A stretch of DNA of 64,000 nucleotides from Capsicum annuum (lineage: Eukaryota > Streptophyta > Magnoliopsida > Solanales > Solanaceae): assembly GCF_002878395.1 (NCBI RefSeq), contig NC_061115.1, positions 211,374,639-211,438,638 on the forward strand, in the 5' to 3' direction. How positions within the stretch are numbered: position 1 is the first letter of the stretch; every line of letters begins with the position of its first letter. The notes below the pieces were generated by a model that saw nothing but the letters and a program-made list of their open reading frames with translations, did no database searches and had not been told where the DNA came from. A program made the translations under genes and the position numbers. Of the stretch, positions 1-12,042 are shown piece by piece.

Positions 1-206
1 CTTTCTCGTGGCAACCGTCCGGCCACCCAACGACTAATCTAGCCACTACTTAAGATTGTTGAATCTAATATACCTTCTATGATCACAATTTCCCTCAAGA
101 CTAAAACTTTACATGACAATGAACAACCAATTTCTAACAAATTAAAGTTGCTCAGTATATAAAGGGAAAATGAGTTTCCAACATTTCATAACCTTGAATT
201 ACCCAA

Positions 207-536
207 GGATGTGGCCTAACCTAGTTGAGAATCACGAAGTATCAGATTCAAATCCCAACAGACACAAAAAACACTAGGGTTCCCTGAAGACTGAAACTTT
301 ACATGATAATGAACAACTTGCTTCGTATATAAAGGTAATATGAGTTTCAACATTTGATAACCTTAAACTACCCAAAGATGTCTCGGGTTCAAACCCCAAC
401 AAAAACCAAAAAAAAAACACTTTTAAGTGATTTCTTTCTGACATGTTGCTGGTGGGAGTTGACACGTATCTCGAGAAATTAACCAAAGCTAGCCCGGACA
501 CTACGATTATTATACCAAAAAAAAAAGGGAAAAAAA
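207..536 (+). mobile_element. Degenerate SolS-type SINE, partly duplicated, in prefoldin intron 1
   Basis: The stretch 376-536 keeps a B-box-like GGTTCAAACCCC and the SINE body (GTTGCTGGTGGGAG, AGCCCGGACACTACG), and ends in an A-run, which is the layout of the common Solanaceae tRNA-derived SINE. A second, 5'-only piece (207-273) precedes it. The unit that includes the flanking DNA is repeated: 92-270 and 281-420 match each other. This places the SINE on the plus strand inside the first intron of the minus-strand prefoldin gene. Confidence 0.6.
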
Positions 537-558
537 AGTTGTATTGGGTAAAAAGGAC

Positions 559-710
559 CTTTCTTGTAGGAAACCAAGAGCAGAATTGACATCGAGACCA
601 GATTGGTTAAGATAAGATTGAACATCTTGTACGAATGAAGCGGCTGGTATTCCTCTTCTCTCTGATACTTCACTTGTGTATGATGAACACTCCCCCGCCG
701 CCGCCGCCAT
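559..710 (-). CDS. PFD3: Prefoldin subunit 3, first coding exon (partial gene)
   Basis: Prefoldin 3 is an alpha-type subunit of the hexameric cytosolic chaperone that hands unfolded actin and tubulin to the CCT chaperonin. The exon opens with an ATG followed by a short alanine run encoded by GCG repeats, then reads [19 protein letters not shown] and [15 protein letters not shown], which closely match the conserved N-terminus of plant prefoldin 3. The reading ends at AG/GTCCTT, a splice donor in the phase expected for the following Leu-Gln-Gln-Tyr block of the family. The open frame continues past this point only into unrelated residues, which is intron read-through. The remaining exons must lie left of base 1. 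The exon itself has no lesion, so I take it as a real gene start, although a truncated gene copy cannot be excluded without the flank. Confidence 0.85.
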
Positions 711-860
711 CGCCGTCGCCGTCCAAGTTTACTTTACTCTGTTAGATTCTGTAAAAACAAAATATTTTATTTTTTGGTTCAGTAGGGAGGAAGAAAGAAG
801 AATACAGGAGAACGACGTCGTTAATTCGGCTAATTGTCAAAACGCAGTCGTATTGATATA
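711..860 (-). promoter_or_regulatory. 5' leader and proximal promoter of prefoldin 3
   Basis: Sequence directly upstream of the exon (minus strand) is a pyrimidine-rich leader (CTTCTTTCTTCC) next to a palindromic ACGACGTCGT near 812-821, an ACGT-core element of the bZIP type. No clear TATA box was seen. The role is inferred from position only. Confidence 0.35.
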
Positions 861-1320
861 TTTGAATAAATTTTTGACCCAAGACTAGCTATAAAAATTT
901 TGACATCACAAATTTTGAACAAATCGACATACCTAGGCTACACAAATGATAATTTTCCACGGATAAAAGTCTTAAAAAATCTATTTTTTTGCGAGGAAGG
1001 CACGACTACAATCTATATATCTCAAAATTAATAATTATATAATAGAAAAGGTAAAAATATACCATCAAACTTTAATAAATGATATACATATATCTTTGTT
1101 ATACTTTAGGTACAAATATATCCCCGCCGTTAATGACTTGGTACATATATACCCTTCTCATTAACGGCGTGCCACGTGTCACGATCCTAGCAATTTATCC
1201 ATTTTTATTTATTTTATTCCCAAATAATTAATCCATCCTAATTAAAAATTCATTACCTGACCCATTCCATTCCAATCCGGCTCGATCCAAACTAAAGCTT
1301 CACACGTGTATGCATAAAGC

Positions 1321-1755
1321 TTCTAAGAGCTACAGAAGCAAACAAGGCAACTAATGCTGCCAAAAAATTTACGCGAGAAAATTCTTACTTCATAATGACT
1401 CTTGGAGGTTATAACGGAGTAAAGAATCAGATTCTGGTGAGGCTAGATTGCATGTGTCGATTTTTTTCCTCTGTAAACTATTATGTATGTCAATATATTC
1501 ATACTCATGCATATTAATCTTTCATTCCTCTTTATGCATACTTCAAAACTCATCACAATTTGCAGATTATATAAGTTGACTTTGTGTGAGAGTATATGCC
1601 AAAGACTTCAGGTGTAATTGAACTTCAAGATTCTAACACAAATAAGTAGAATATTCGTTGCACCAGGAGGAAAATGCAGATGATTTTATGCAAAGAATGG
1701 TTGAAATTTGTTAGGGATATCGGTTTAGTGGTAAGAGACGTGTTTGTAGGGTTAA
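1321..1755 (+). pseudogene. Captured B3-domain (REM-like) gene fragment
   Basis: Two exon remnants lie in the centre of the foldback element. The first (to 1436) reads AAKKFTRENSYFIMTLG and YNGVKNQIL and ends at a GTGAGG donor. The second starts after TTTGCAG at 1566 and reads EYMPKTSGVIELQDS, then WLKFVRD and GLVVRDVFVG. The order and spacing match a plant B3 DNA-binding domain of the reproductive-meristem (REM) type. The second exon has in-frame stops, for example soon after the acceptor and after the DSNTNK segment, so no protein can be made. Retention of the intron shows capture from genomic DNA and not from an mRNA. Confidence 0.6.
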
Positions 1756-2056
1756 AATGCCTTCAGATCTAGTTTGCCGCTACCATTTGCATCAATCCTT
1801 TGTTCAATTCTGAGTCTCAAAAGTTTTTGGCATAAATGCATTTCTCAGAAGCTTCAATTTGGATCGGGTCGGGTTAGAATGTAATAGATCATGTAGTGGA
1901 TTTTTAATTAGAGTGGATTAATTATTTGAGGGTAAAATAAATAAAAATGGGTAAATGGCTAGGATCAAGACACGTGTCAGGCTGTTAGTTAGGAGGACCT
2001 ACATGTACCAAATCATTAACGGTAGGGGTATATTTGTACCCAAAGTATGACGGAGG

Positions 2057-2593
2057 TGTAGACATTGAAATTTTGTGGACTCTACAAAAAAAAATTCAAT
2101 TTTGGTTAGAGTTCTTGGGGGCTACTTTACCCTAAATCTAGCTTGATGACTACTCAACCTAAATCCTAAATTATGCCTATATAAAGGGGGCAAATATCCC
2201 TTTAAAAAGGCATCTCCTAAGTCCCAATAATTTCAGGGGATATTCACAAAGAGATCAAGATCCCGATATCCCACAAATTCATGAAATATTCATAAATCTC
2301 AAATATTTCTAGATAATTTCATAAACTCATGGAATATCACAAAGGGATCAAAACTCTCTCTTCTTGATAATTAAATACATCAAGAAGACAAACCTTCCTT
2401 TCATGGAGAAATTCATATCTAAATCTTCATACGTTCGAGAAATATGCTACTGATGGTCCTCGAATTATGGAGAAAATCAAGAGAGAAGAATCAAGGAAGT
2501 ACCCCATTGTTTATCAATAAAACTGTTGTTGTTTTTCATATTTTTATTTGTGGTTGAAGTTTATTTTTCGTGAATTAAATTATGTTGAGAACA
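2057..2593 (+). repeat. 5' LTR of the miniature element
   Basis: 537-bp copy starting TGTAGACATTG and ending GAGAACA. It contains a TATA-like TATATAAAGGGGG near 2178, a plausible LTR promoter. Confidence 0.75.
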
Positions 2594-2758
2594 AATTGAC
2601 ATGCCCAGTAGGACCAAATCTGCCTTTCATTTCTTATCTCATAAATCAAATATGCAAATCTGTAGCCGCCGTATCGTAAAGATGAAAGCGGTACTTCAAG
2701 ACTCGTCTTTGAGTTTCATCAAGTCTACACTCCGACAAGCCTTGAAGCAGGGGGCATT

Positions 2759-3334
2759 TGTAGACATTGAAATTTTGTGGACTCTACAAAAAGAGTTCAA
2801 TTTTGGTTAGAGTTCTTGGGGGCTACTTACTCAACCTAAACCCTAAATTACGCTTATATAAAGGGGGCAAATATCCTTTAAAGAGGCATCTCCAAAGTCT
2901 CAATAATTTCATGGGATATTCATAAAGAGATCAAGATCTCGATATCCCACAAATTCATTAAATATGCATAAATCTCGAATATTTCTAGATAATTCCATAA
3001 ACTTATGGAATATCACAAAGGGATCAAAACTCTCTCTTCTTGATAATCAAATACATCAAGAAGACAAACCCTCATTTCATGGAGATCAAATTTAAATACT
3101 CCTAACGTTCGAGAAATACGCCACTAACGGCCCTCGAATTACGGAGAAATTCATATCCAAATCTTCATACATTCGAGAAATATGCTACTGATGGCCCTCG
3201 AATTACGGAGAAAATCAAGAGAGAAGAATCAAGGGAGGAAGTACCCCATCGTTTATCAGTAAAACTGTTGTTTTTTTCATATTTTTATTTATTGTTGAAG
3301 TTTATTTTTCATGAATTAAATTATGTTGGAAACA
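2759..3334 (+). repeat. 3' LTR of the miniature element
   Basis: 576-bp copy ending TTGGAAACA, preceded by a polypurine tract. It differs from the 5' copy by several substitutions and an internal duplication, so the insertion is not very recent. Confidence 0.75.
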
Positions 3335-3566
3335 GGAGGGTATATATGTATCATTTATCAAAGTTCAGGGGTATATTTGTACCTTTTTCGTATAAAAATG
3401 GGTAAATGGTTAGGATTGTGGCACGTGGCACGCCATTAGTTAGGAGGGTATATTTGTACCAAATCATTAATGACAGGGGTATATTTGTACTAAAAGTATG
3501 ACGAGGGGTATATATGTATCATTTATCAAAATTCACGAGTATATTTGTACATTTTCCAATTATATA

Positions 3567-4814
3567 GAGATATAGACTTTTGTGTTTAAAAATAAATATT
3601 CAAGAGTATATTTGTACATTCTTTACTATGCTTTACACAAAACATGTCAGAATGAATAAAATGCACTCTTCGCGATGATTTTTAGTGTAACTCATTGGTG
3701 TGTTCCGTATAAATATGTCAAGAAGGAATTATGGCTATTGTTATTAGGTAATCCCGTCATTAATAGCAAAAAATACTCTTTTTATTCTAAACCTAAAATT
3801 TGACATGCAAATCTTTTCAATTGTAAAGAAAAAAAGTGCTCTTTTATAATCTAAATCGAAAATTTGACATGCAAATCCTGACATTTTCAATTATAAAGAA
3901 ACTTGTTTAAGATAGCGTGTGTTAGAGGGGTTTCGAGATAATGTGTCAGAGCTTACTCTCCTTGACAATAGTTAGAAATTATCTTTTCTAAAATATGTAT
4001 GACAATCCCGTATTTAGCAATCTTCTTCTCTAAAATATGTATTATTGAAAAGTTATTGCTTTCAAGAATTAGTTCAGATTATAGAGAATAAAGATTATAT
4101 TTCACTGTTTTAAGATCGAATCTAGTTATGCCACTCTATTTGATCAATCGTATCATTCTGGCAATACAGTTTTACATTCTTGTTAATCATATTCACAATC
4201 AAAAGTGAGTCGGATTCCACCATGATATTTGATAGAATTAGTGGTACGCACGTTTTCATATCATGAATGATAGTTTTAGCTGTGTTCAAGAGTGTCTCAA
4301 TAAAATTAGTGACATAAAATTAATTTTTAATGAAAGACCTTAAATATATGTACATACTCATAAAAATGATAAAGAATTTAAAGTTCTTATTTTAATTTTT
4401 ACATACTACTTATTTTTAGTATAGTATTAAAAATGATAAAGAATTTAAAGTTGTTCTTGTAATTCTTACATGCTACTTGTTTTTAGTATAGTATTTCCTA
4501 GAAGACACTTCAGTGTTTTTACTTCACAAACTAATATTACTATTTGTAAAAATAAAAATAGATTTTGGTTAATAAGATATTAGTCATTTGTATCTTGGAT
4601 ATTATTGCAAAAAAAAAATATTTATTAATGAAAATTTTAATTATTTAATTCAAAGTTCTAAAAATATTTCTAACGAAAAAATGATATTTTAAAAAAAAAT
4701 AAGTTTATACCATTTATTTTTTATAATCTTCAATATTATATTATGTAACAGCAAAAATCATAAAATTTATAATTAAAAATTTTTGAAGCCTCAAAATTTT
4801 AAAAATTTAAAGTA
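3567..4814. other. AT-rich spacer with two short tandem duplications
   Basis: No gene was recognised. At 4362-4495 a 67-bp unit beginning AAAAATGATAAAGAATTTAA occurs twice in tandem. At about 3781-3900 a unit containing AAAATTTGACATGCAAATC occurs twice. Both look like local slippage duplications. Confidence 0.6.
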
Positions 4815-5274
4815 TGTTATGAAATATAAAGTAAGAACAATAAGAATAGAGAGAAAAGGGAGAGTAATTATTATTTTTCTTGAGAGATTTCTTGATATGG
4901 TCAATTACAATGAAGGAAGACCCTTTATTTATAAGAAAAACTAACATTGGTTTCTAAGTTCTAACTTTTCCATAAATAAACATTCACTATATATGGTAAA
5001 GTTGGCATTCACTATATATGATAATATATCTATAACACTCCCCTTGAATGTCTAATTGATAGATAATGTGCCTCGTTAAAACCTTACTAGAAAAAATTCA
5101 ATGAGAAAAAAATTTAATTAAGGAAAAAGAGTGCACATCTCTAACAATATGCATATAGACTGCCTCACTAAAAACCTTACAAGAAAAACCCAATGGGACA
5201 AAACCTCATAAAGAAAAAAGAGTACAACGCATATTAACTTCCCCTATTGAGAACATTCTTAAACTTTTACATCC

Positions 5275-6600
5275 CGATCCAGTACACCATCTTTTTGAAA
5301 GTTGCAATTGGAGAGACTTGGTGAATAAATCAACCACATTGTCACCTGAACAAATATGTTACACGTTAATATCACCATTCTTTTGTAGCTTGTGTATATA
5401 GAAAAGTTTTGGCAAATTGTACTTCGTTCTATCTCTTTGAGTCCTCCCTTTAGTTGTGTTGTGCATGTTGCATCATCCTCATAAAAAATCATGGTACTTT
5501 ATCACATTTGAAACCAGATTTTTCTCGAATGAGATGCATCATGGACCACAACCATGCACATTCTCGGCTTGCTTTAAGAATAGCTATTATCTCAGCATGG
5601 TTCGATAAGGTGGCTACGATAGACTACTTTGTATATCTCCAAGATATGACAGTATCCTCACATGTGAATACATTGCATATTTAAGACCGAGATTTATACG
5701 GGTTAAGTAAATCCCCAATAGCAACATAATCAACAAGATCAGGAATTGCAAAAATAAGCCCATACCAATAGTCTCTTTAGGTATAGTATTTGCAAGATAC
5801 ATGAGTGCACTAATTGTACTAAGATATGGTACTTCATAACTAATCCAAATTTGTATATTTCTCATTTCGGCAAGTAATCTATTGCTTTTGAAAACTCTCC
5901 AAGAGTTCCAATAATTTTCAAGTTATAAATTTATGCAATATAAGAATTATAGATAAGTTTCCCAGAAACTTTTCTATGCTTCGGACATTTTGAATCCTTA
6001 AAAGCTTTCATATACATTTTGTCAAGTGACAATATTCAGTACTTCATGTATAACATCTTCAAGTGTCTGGACTATAAATTAAATAAGTGTTATGCTTACT
6101 AAGATACATCCTTTCATGTCACTTGATAAATCTTTCTACGTCAGCATGCTTAAATAAACGTAGAATTTATATTCGCTTAATCTTTTACAATATGACGCTA
6201 ATATTCTATCAAAGATATTATCAATGACATATCATTTTGTATCGATTCACAATGCAACAGAACATTTTGAGATCTCATCACTTTATTATTTTCAGGTACC
6301 TGAACCTCTTATGAGGTTTCATGAAATGTTATGCCATAGACTTTTCAAGAGCACATTACCTTTTTATTATGATCATTTGCTCCCTTTTTTCAAGGATTAT
6401 TTCATTTGGAACCGATTGGTCTACCACGCTTTACGTATGTGTATACTTTGTCCTTTTGGGACACTAAATAGGAGCACTTGCAGCTTAAATATGAGATTAA
6501 ATTTGAGTCAGCAAATACTTTCGGCATTCGACTTAAATTATCTTTTGAATGAGGATCTGATGATAATTCCTAACATATTTCATAGTTGCTTATAATCTCC
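5275..6600 (-). pseudogene. Copia pol remnant (linker, RT end, RNase H)
   Basis: Read on the minus strand in shifting frames. A KRGRPIGSK-like linker typical of plant copia integrase C-termini lies near 6400-6440. A DECRQR/DWPKW-like degraded RT entry follows near 6100. EVPYLSTISALMYLA, close to the conserved EVPYLSAIGALMYLAN block, lies near 5820-5865. The RNase H end, with NGDIN and NVVDLFTKSL, lies near 5300-5390. Stops and frameshifts interrupt every block and the central RT catalytic segment is missing, so this is dead coding sequence. Confidence 0.65.
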
Positions 6601-7613
6601 CCCTTATGTTAGGAAAACTAGCATACATCCTTCTTTTTCTTTGAAGAATCCATCTTTGTGCATTATGATATATTCATTAATCGCACATCAAAACTATTAG
6701 ATGAACAACACGTGGTTCCTGACTCAGAACCAACTTTAAGAGGGAATTAATCATAATTTATTGGTTTGATGCATACAAGTACTTTTGTATATAATATTTC
6801 AAATCGACACATGAAGCTTTTGTCCTCATTAGCAGTGGTTCATCTATTTATCAAAGACATTCTATGTCAAATCAATATTATCAAGATGAATTGTCTTAAT
6901 TACACAATTTAAAAATAATGCTCTTAACTCAATTTTACTGAGCAAGCAGCTTTATGAATATCAAACTGCAGGTTGACAATAAATGTATGTGTAATCATCT
7001 TATTGATGTATCTTTTCAACATATCACATGATAGGTGAACGAACCCTTATTCACCTTTATACTTTTCAGATTTTAAGGGATACAATCCTAAAATTAGTTG
7101 GTCCAACCAACTTATCATGAGAACAGGCAACATTAAAAGTAATGAAGAATTTTCAATACTCATTATACACATTTTTGGGATGTCGCAATCGTTCATGTTA
7201 ATTTATGAACTTTTATTCTAGCAAACTCCAATTTTACCATGACATGTACCTTTTATTTTAGTAAATTTCAGATTTACTATTACATGAATAGATTTCAGAT
7301 TTACTACTTTTGAAGTAAATTTTAAAATAACTCTCAATTATTCTGCCTCTTTCGGTGGTGAGTTGTGATACCACCACAACCAAGTGTACATTTGTATTGA
7401 TAAGCTTTTCTAGATATTATCACATTCGCCGAGGTAATGGATCTATACTTATAACAACCACAATTTTCATTCATCGAGAATGAAATATAATTGTGCCTTA
7501 AGCCTATCAAATTTTGATAGCTTATAACATCTTTCATGATATTGCTACTTCAGAAGCAAATTGAGGCATACATATAATGTAGAGAATTTTTCTCTAGCAT
7601 ATCTTAAAGTCAT

Positions 7614-9660
7614 CGTAGACACCTAATTTTATTCCTCCCCGATATCACTTTTACTCATTTTTATTTTATCCTATCGTGTACCTTTAACCATGTAATTATC
7701 CTAAATTTTATCTTGTTTTATCTCATCCTAACCAATTCACCCACCGACCCCACCCCTAACCACACCATACCCCACGTACCCCTTTACTTTTTTTTCTATT
7801 GGTGACAAACCCATAACCAAATAAATATCACACCATAACAAAAGAAGAAGAAGAAGGGCCACAGAATAGTCTTGACAAACAATTCTTCACCAGCCTTGAC
7901 AATACACTATAATCCAAAAACAGAAGGGCCCACAGGAGTAACAATATTTATTTTTAGCACTCACAACAGAAGGATCTTCCTTTTCTTTTATATTCATACG
8001 CACAGAGACCATCTCACAGATCTGGGAGAATTAGGCAAAAGAGGAAACTCCATTTTCTTTCCCTCATCAACACGCAGACCTCCACGCGCACACACTCAAG
8101 CGCTCACGATATACACATCTCATACACACGAAAAGGGGGGAATTTTGGGGACCATCTTCATCTTTTCCTTTTTCTGATCTTCACAACATACTGACCAGCA
8201 CATACATACACCATACGGGTTCCATTGTCGAGAGGGGGAAGGAGGAGAAAATCGCAAAAGAAAAACGAAAAAGAAGAACCACGATCTTGATTTTTTTCTT
8301 TTAGGCGTACATCACTGACCACTGCCATTCACATACACACGCAGTGAGATCGAGATCGCGAGGGAGAGAAAGAGAGTCGAGAGAGGAACCAAGCAAGAGA
8401 GATCGAGAAAAAAAAGATGAAATCCAACCCATTTTTCAGTTAAATCTCATCGGAAGTTCGAAACTCGACCGAAAATAGTACTACCGGCTCCATTCCGATC
8501 CGAAATCACGTCAACATTTACTCTCTTCCTGTTTTCAGTTAAATCCCATCGAAAAACTGATCTAGAGCTTAGAAATCTGAAATGGGTCTATCGAGGTTGG
8601 AAGTTAGTTTGTGATTGAGGTTCGTATCGGGGGTTTTCGGACGCGGTGTTGTCTCCGATATATCGAAAGCGACATTAAGGTTCAATTTTCATCTCGTTCT
8701 CTATTAATTCCTAATTGGTTGATATTTTTGCTTGTTGAATTCATTACGTGTGGATTTTATTTGGTTGATGTTTTTTTTTTATCACCATGAATGATTGTTG
8801 ATATCGATTTGTTGATCCTTCATCGAAATTGGTTAATCATGTGGTGTTAAAATGAAATTTGGGGGGGTGAGAATTGAAAGTTGACAAAAAGCATAGATCT
8901 GGTTTAATTTTGATTTATTGTTGATATGAATCGTGATAGATTTATGATATGTTGAAACGGATAGGCAATATAGGTTCGGGTAGGCAAATTTTAGAAGTGG
9001 TTGTTGTGGTTGAATGTTGGAATGTGCTGTGAATGTTTCTTTCTAGTTTATCATATTTAATTCAAATGTATTCATTTAGCCGGAGAATTTTCCGAGACAC
9101 ATTGTATTTATTCACCGGGGAATGTCCTGAAGTACTATGTTGGTGGAAGACGTTCGTAATGAAGGCCTGAGGCATCGGGTAAAGTACGGGAGCGTAGTTA
9201 GGATTAGTGTAGGTTAGATAGTATTTGTTTTTTTGCATTTTTTTTATTTTGGACTGTATAATTGGACTGAACACTAAATTTTTTATTTGTTTTGTTTTGT
9301 GTGTTTGATTGATTGTTTTATGTGTTTTTGTGTGGTTTATACATTTGTAATGTCAAATTAGTCGATACACTCCATCAAGCGACCGTGGTCGAAACACGGG
9401 ATCGAGGGGTGCCTAACACCTTTTCCTCGGTCAATAGAATTCCTTAGTTAGAATCTCTGTTCGCGGATCAGTTATAGAGTCAAAATCGTTTTAAAAAGGA
9501 TTTTCAAAGGTGACTTGACACATCAGATTATGACAAGTGACGAATTTGAGTTTGGAATATAAAAAGTACTTTTCAAAATAAATCTTCACTTTTGTCACTT
9601 TAATAATAAAAATCCTTTCAAAACTTAAAATCTTTTTGGAGTTAAAAAAGGGGTGTGACA
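7614..9660 (+). mobile_element. Solo LTR, about 2.05 kb, gypsy-type
   Basis: The left end reads CGTAGACACC (a TG end mutated to CG) and the right end reads GGGGTGTGACA. GTCAT is duplicated at 7609-7613 and 9661-9665. No internal domain or second LTR is present, so this is a solo LTR left by recombination between two LTRs. It contains the block GAGGGGTGCCTAACACCTTT near its right end, which recurs in reverse orientation at the right edge of the window. The 101-residue open frame inside it (7872-8177) looks like read-through of leader sequence and not a gene. Confidence 0.8.
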
Positions 9661-10539
9661 GTCATAATAAGCGTGTGAAAATATTATCATTTTTAATGAT
9701 TATTATCATATTGTCTCTCCACACTTATATTCATGCATTCAAACGCTTGCCTTCTTTCAAACATATTATGCACTGTTACTACATTTCTTTCAATAATGGA
9801 GCCAGTTGTTAACTTTTAAATTCATCATATATTGCTATCATATTCACTTCATGGAATAGAGCATATCAATGGGACATGTTTCATAACTTTTCATCAAACA
9901 CTCATTATTTTACCTTAGCCATCATAATATCATTAATATGGTGTATTGAGATTCAAACTCAATATCTTATTCATATAAAAAGGCATCTTAGGCTATAACT
10001 TGATGGAACTTGAACCCAACATCTTATCATCATGATGCATTGAAACTTTTAACCCAATATATAACCCTCGTAATGAGATGAGATTTAAATTCATCATCAT
10101 ATATTTTAATAATATTATTCTTTATGGACAAATTTAAAGCATAAGTCGTTTTAAATCAATTATTTTTACTCAAATCCAGCAATAATTATATCATTAGTAC
10201 CAAAAGACAAATATCATAAGGAATTACTAACCTTAAAATTTCCTTTAGATTTATTGTCTGACCTTATTTAATAGAGTCTCGTGCTGATTAAGTATTACAA
10301 AATATAAAGTAAAAACAACAAGAATAGAGAGAAAAGAGAGAATAATGATTATTTCTCTTGAGAGGTATCTTGATATGGTTAATTACAATGAATGAAAACC
10401 CTTTATTTATAGGAAAAAAATAACTTGGGGTTTCTAACTTTTTCATAAATAGACATTCACTATATATGATAAAGTAGACATTCACTATATATGGTAAAGT
10501 GACATTTACTGTATATGATAATATATTTATAACAAAGCA

Positions 10540-11018
10540 AGTATTGTATTAGCCACACTCTTGAATCATCCCATGCTATTGCATGGTCTATAAAATTCAT
10601 CGAAGGCTCTTTTCACATTGTCGTTAAGGTTTCTAATAATAGGTGGGTGAAAAATTACTTGAAAAGTTGCACTAAATCATGTCAATTTGTCATTCCTTCA
10701 TTATATTAAAAATAATTATTCAGTAATATTTTTTTCAGTTTCAAAAGTCAATGATAGTTTATTTATTTTTATTAATTTTACTCTTAACATCAAATATGAT
10801 TTATTGTTCAATATATTTTTTAAAATATTAAATTTATTGTATTCAAAAGTTAATATGGTAAAAATACATCTATCATTTATTATTTCTTAACATGTTTGAC
10901 AAATTAATAATGGACCACTATTGATCGATGGAGGAAGTAATTAAGTGATATTAATAAAATTAATATACATGTTAATTACATTATGCTTGAGAGAGATATC
11001 AAACGTACAATTATTATT
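10540..11018. other. Spacer without recognised gene
   Basis: AT-rich unique-looking sequence. Around 10903-10940 the text ends with GATGGAGGAAGTA, which resembles one arm of a Stowaway-type MITE, but I did not find a convincing partner arm. Confidence 0.4.
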
Positions 11019-11420
11019 GAGATAATACATCAAAACCCTTCTAAACTTGTCCCGACAACTTAGTTTAGCACTTAAAATTTACGAATAATTATTTATCCCC
11101 TAAATTTTTTTGAAGTGATTATATACCACCTTAAAAATACACCACCACTCTCACTACGGAAAGTGTATTACACTTGTGCCACATCTGCACCACATCTGCG
11201 TCACATCAAAATTTATTTTAAAAAGTGACCCCCCCACTAATTTATTTATCATAAAATATTAAAAAAAAACTCCTCACCCCCCTTCTGCCCACCCCGCCCC
11301 TATCCCTTTCTTCTTCAAATCCCACCACCACCCCTTTCTTCTTCCACCCCCACCCCCACCCCCGCCCCAGTAATAAGAGAAACTTAAAACAGAACAACAA
11401 ATCTCACTTCCTAGACCCAA

Positions 11421-11545
11421 TTACTTGATGTACTGAGACATCTATCTGAAGCCTTCCCCATAACCCATTTTTCGGACTATGCTGCACATGAACACCTCAA
11501 GTGGACGGACATTGGAGTTTGCCAGGTTTACCTTCCCCTTGCCAC
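11421..11545 (-). pseudogene. SAR1: Captured terminal exon of a Sar1 small GTPase gene
   Basis: The minus strand reads [18 protein letters not shown], then [14 protein letters not shown], then MSQYIK and a TAA stop. This is the C-terminus of Sar1, the GTPase that starts COPII coat assembly at endoplasmic reticulum exit sites. The conserved tryptophan codon before the final MSQYI block is a TAG stop. The G-domain motifs that bind nucleotide are absent because only the last exon was captured. The text beyond the stop could be Sar1 3' untranslated sequence. The fragment lies between the two arms of the foldback element. Confidence 0.8.
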
Positions 11546-11985
11546 GTTTGGCTTGATTAAGGATGTAAAGTACAAAATTCAAATCAAAGCTTGCATCCAA
11601 ACCAAACATCCAAATTTGTTTATTGATTCAAATCGAAATTTGCATCAACAACCAAATATCCAAACAATTAAATCAATCATCAATTTAGGTACGAAGACAT
11701 AAAGAAGCTCATATTTTTCGATGAATTTTCGTCGGAAAATACCATCACCATAATTTCTCCGCCCCATAAAAAAATATCATAAATTAATGACTAAAAATCC
11801 AACACACCTTATAAATTAGATCAAATCAACACCAAATTCTCTAAATCAACAATCAAACATTCAAATCATGTCAATTTTTTAATTTTCAAATTCAATTTCA
11901 TTTCTCTTTTTGTTGGGGATGAAGGAGGAGAAATCAGAAGCAGGGGTGAGATTTGGTAATTGGAGAAGTAATTGGGGTTAGATTC

Positions 11986-11993
<8 letters not shown>

Positions 11994-12042
<49 letters not shown>

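Larger units (their letters stand above)
2057..3334 (+). mobile_element. Miniature LTR retrotransposon (TRIM/LARD-like)
   Basis: Two direct repeats, 2057-2593 and 2759-3334, both start TGTAGACATTG and end in ACA, and flank only 165 bp. A purine tract (GAAGCAGGGGGCATT) sits directly before the second repeat, and a primer-site-like GCCCAGTAGGACC follows the first. GGAGG is duplicated at 2052-2056 and 3335-3339. The element therefore has everything needed to be copied in trans but no coding sequence. The downstream LTR is longer because a block around TTCGAGAAATA is internally duplicated. It sits inside the right arm of the MULE, so it is the younger insertion. Confidence 0.8.
1042..3557. mobile_element. 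MULE-type foldback element carrying host gene pieces
   Basis: The left end (AAAAGGTAAAAATATACC) and right end (complement of GTATATTTGTACATTTTCC) begin inverted repeats of roughly 150 bp that include the block GGCGTGCCACGTG. A 9-bp duplication AATTATATA flanks the element at 1033-1041 and 3558-3566, with a 2-3 bp uncertainty in the left boundary. Long inverted repeats with 9-bp target duplications are the signature of Mutator-like elements. The right arm occurs twice (about 1860-3389 and 3390-3557), so the end was duplicated or a second copy inserted there. No transposase is encoded, so the element is non-autonomous. Confidence 0.7.
4815..10534 (-). mobile_element. Decayed Ty1/copia retrotransposon, minus strand
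   Basis: Short LTR copies lie at 4815-5037 and about 10293-10534. Both read TATAAAG near the left and end in ATAACA, and both contain the repeated motif ACATTCACTATATATG. The flanking 5-mers AAGTA (4810-4814) and AAGCA (10535-10539) match at 4 of 5 positions. On the minus strand a purine tract AAGGGGAG precedes the 3' LTR, and a degraded initiator-Met-tRNA primer site (ATCAGCACGAG) follows the 5' LTR. The interior holds copia polyprotein remnants and a later solo-LTR insertion. Much of gag and pol is deleted. Confidence 0.7.

Noticed and set aside
3601..4814. Search for a gene between the MULE and the copia element
   Set aside because: No frame of useful length, no splice-bounded exons, and strongly AT-rich text.
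6224..6595. 123-residue plus-strand open frame
   Set aside because: It is the reverse complement of degenerate copia pol text. The minus strand carries the recognisable KRGRPIGSK-like and linker blocks.
7872..8177. 101-residue open frame in the solo LTR
   Set aside because: The composition is that of an untranslated LTR leader, with no domain, and it lies wholly within a bounded solo LTR.
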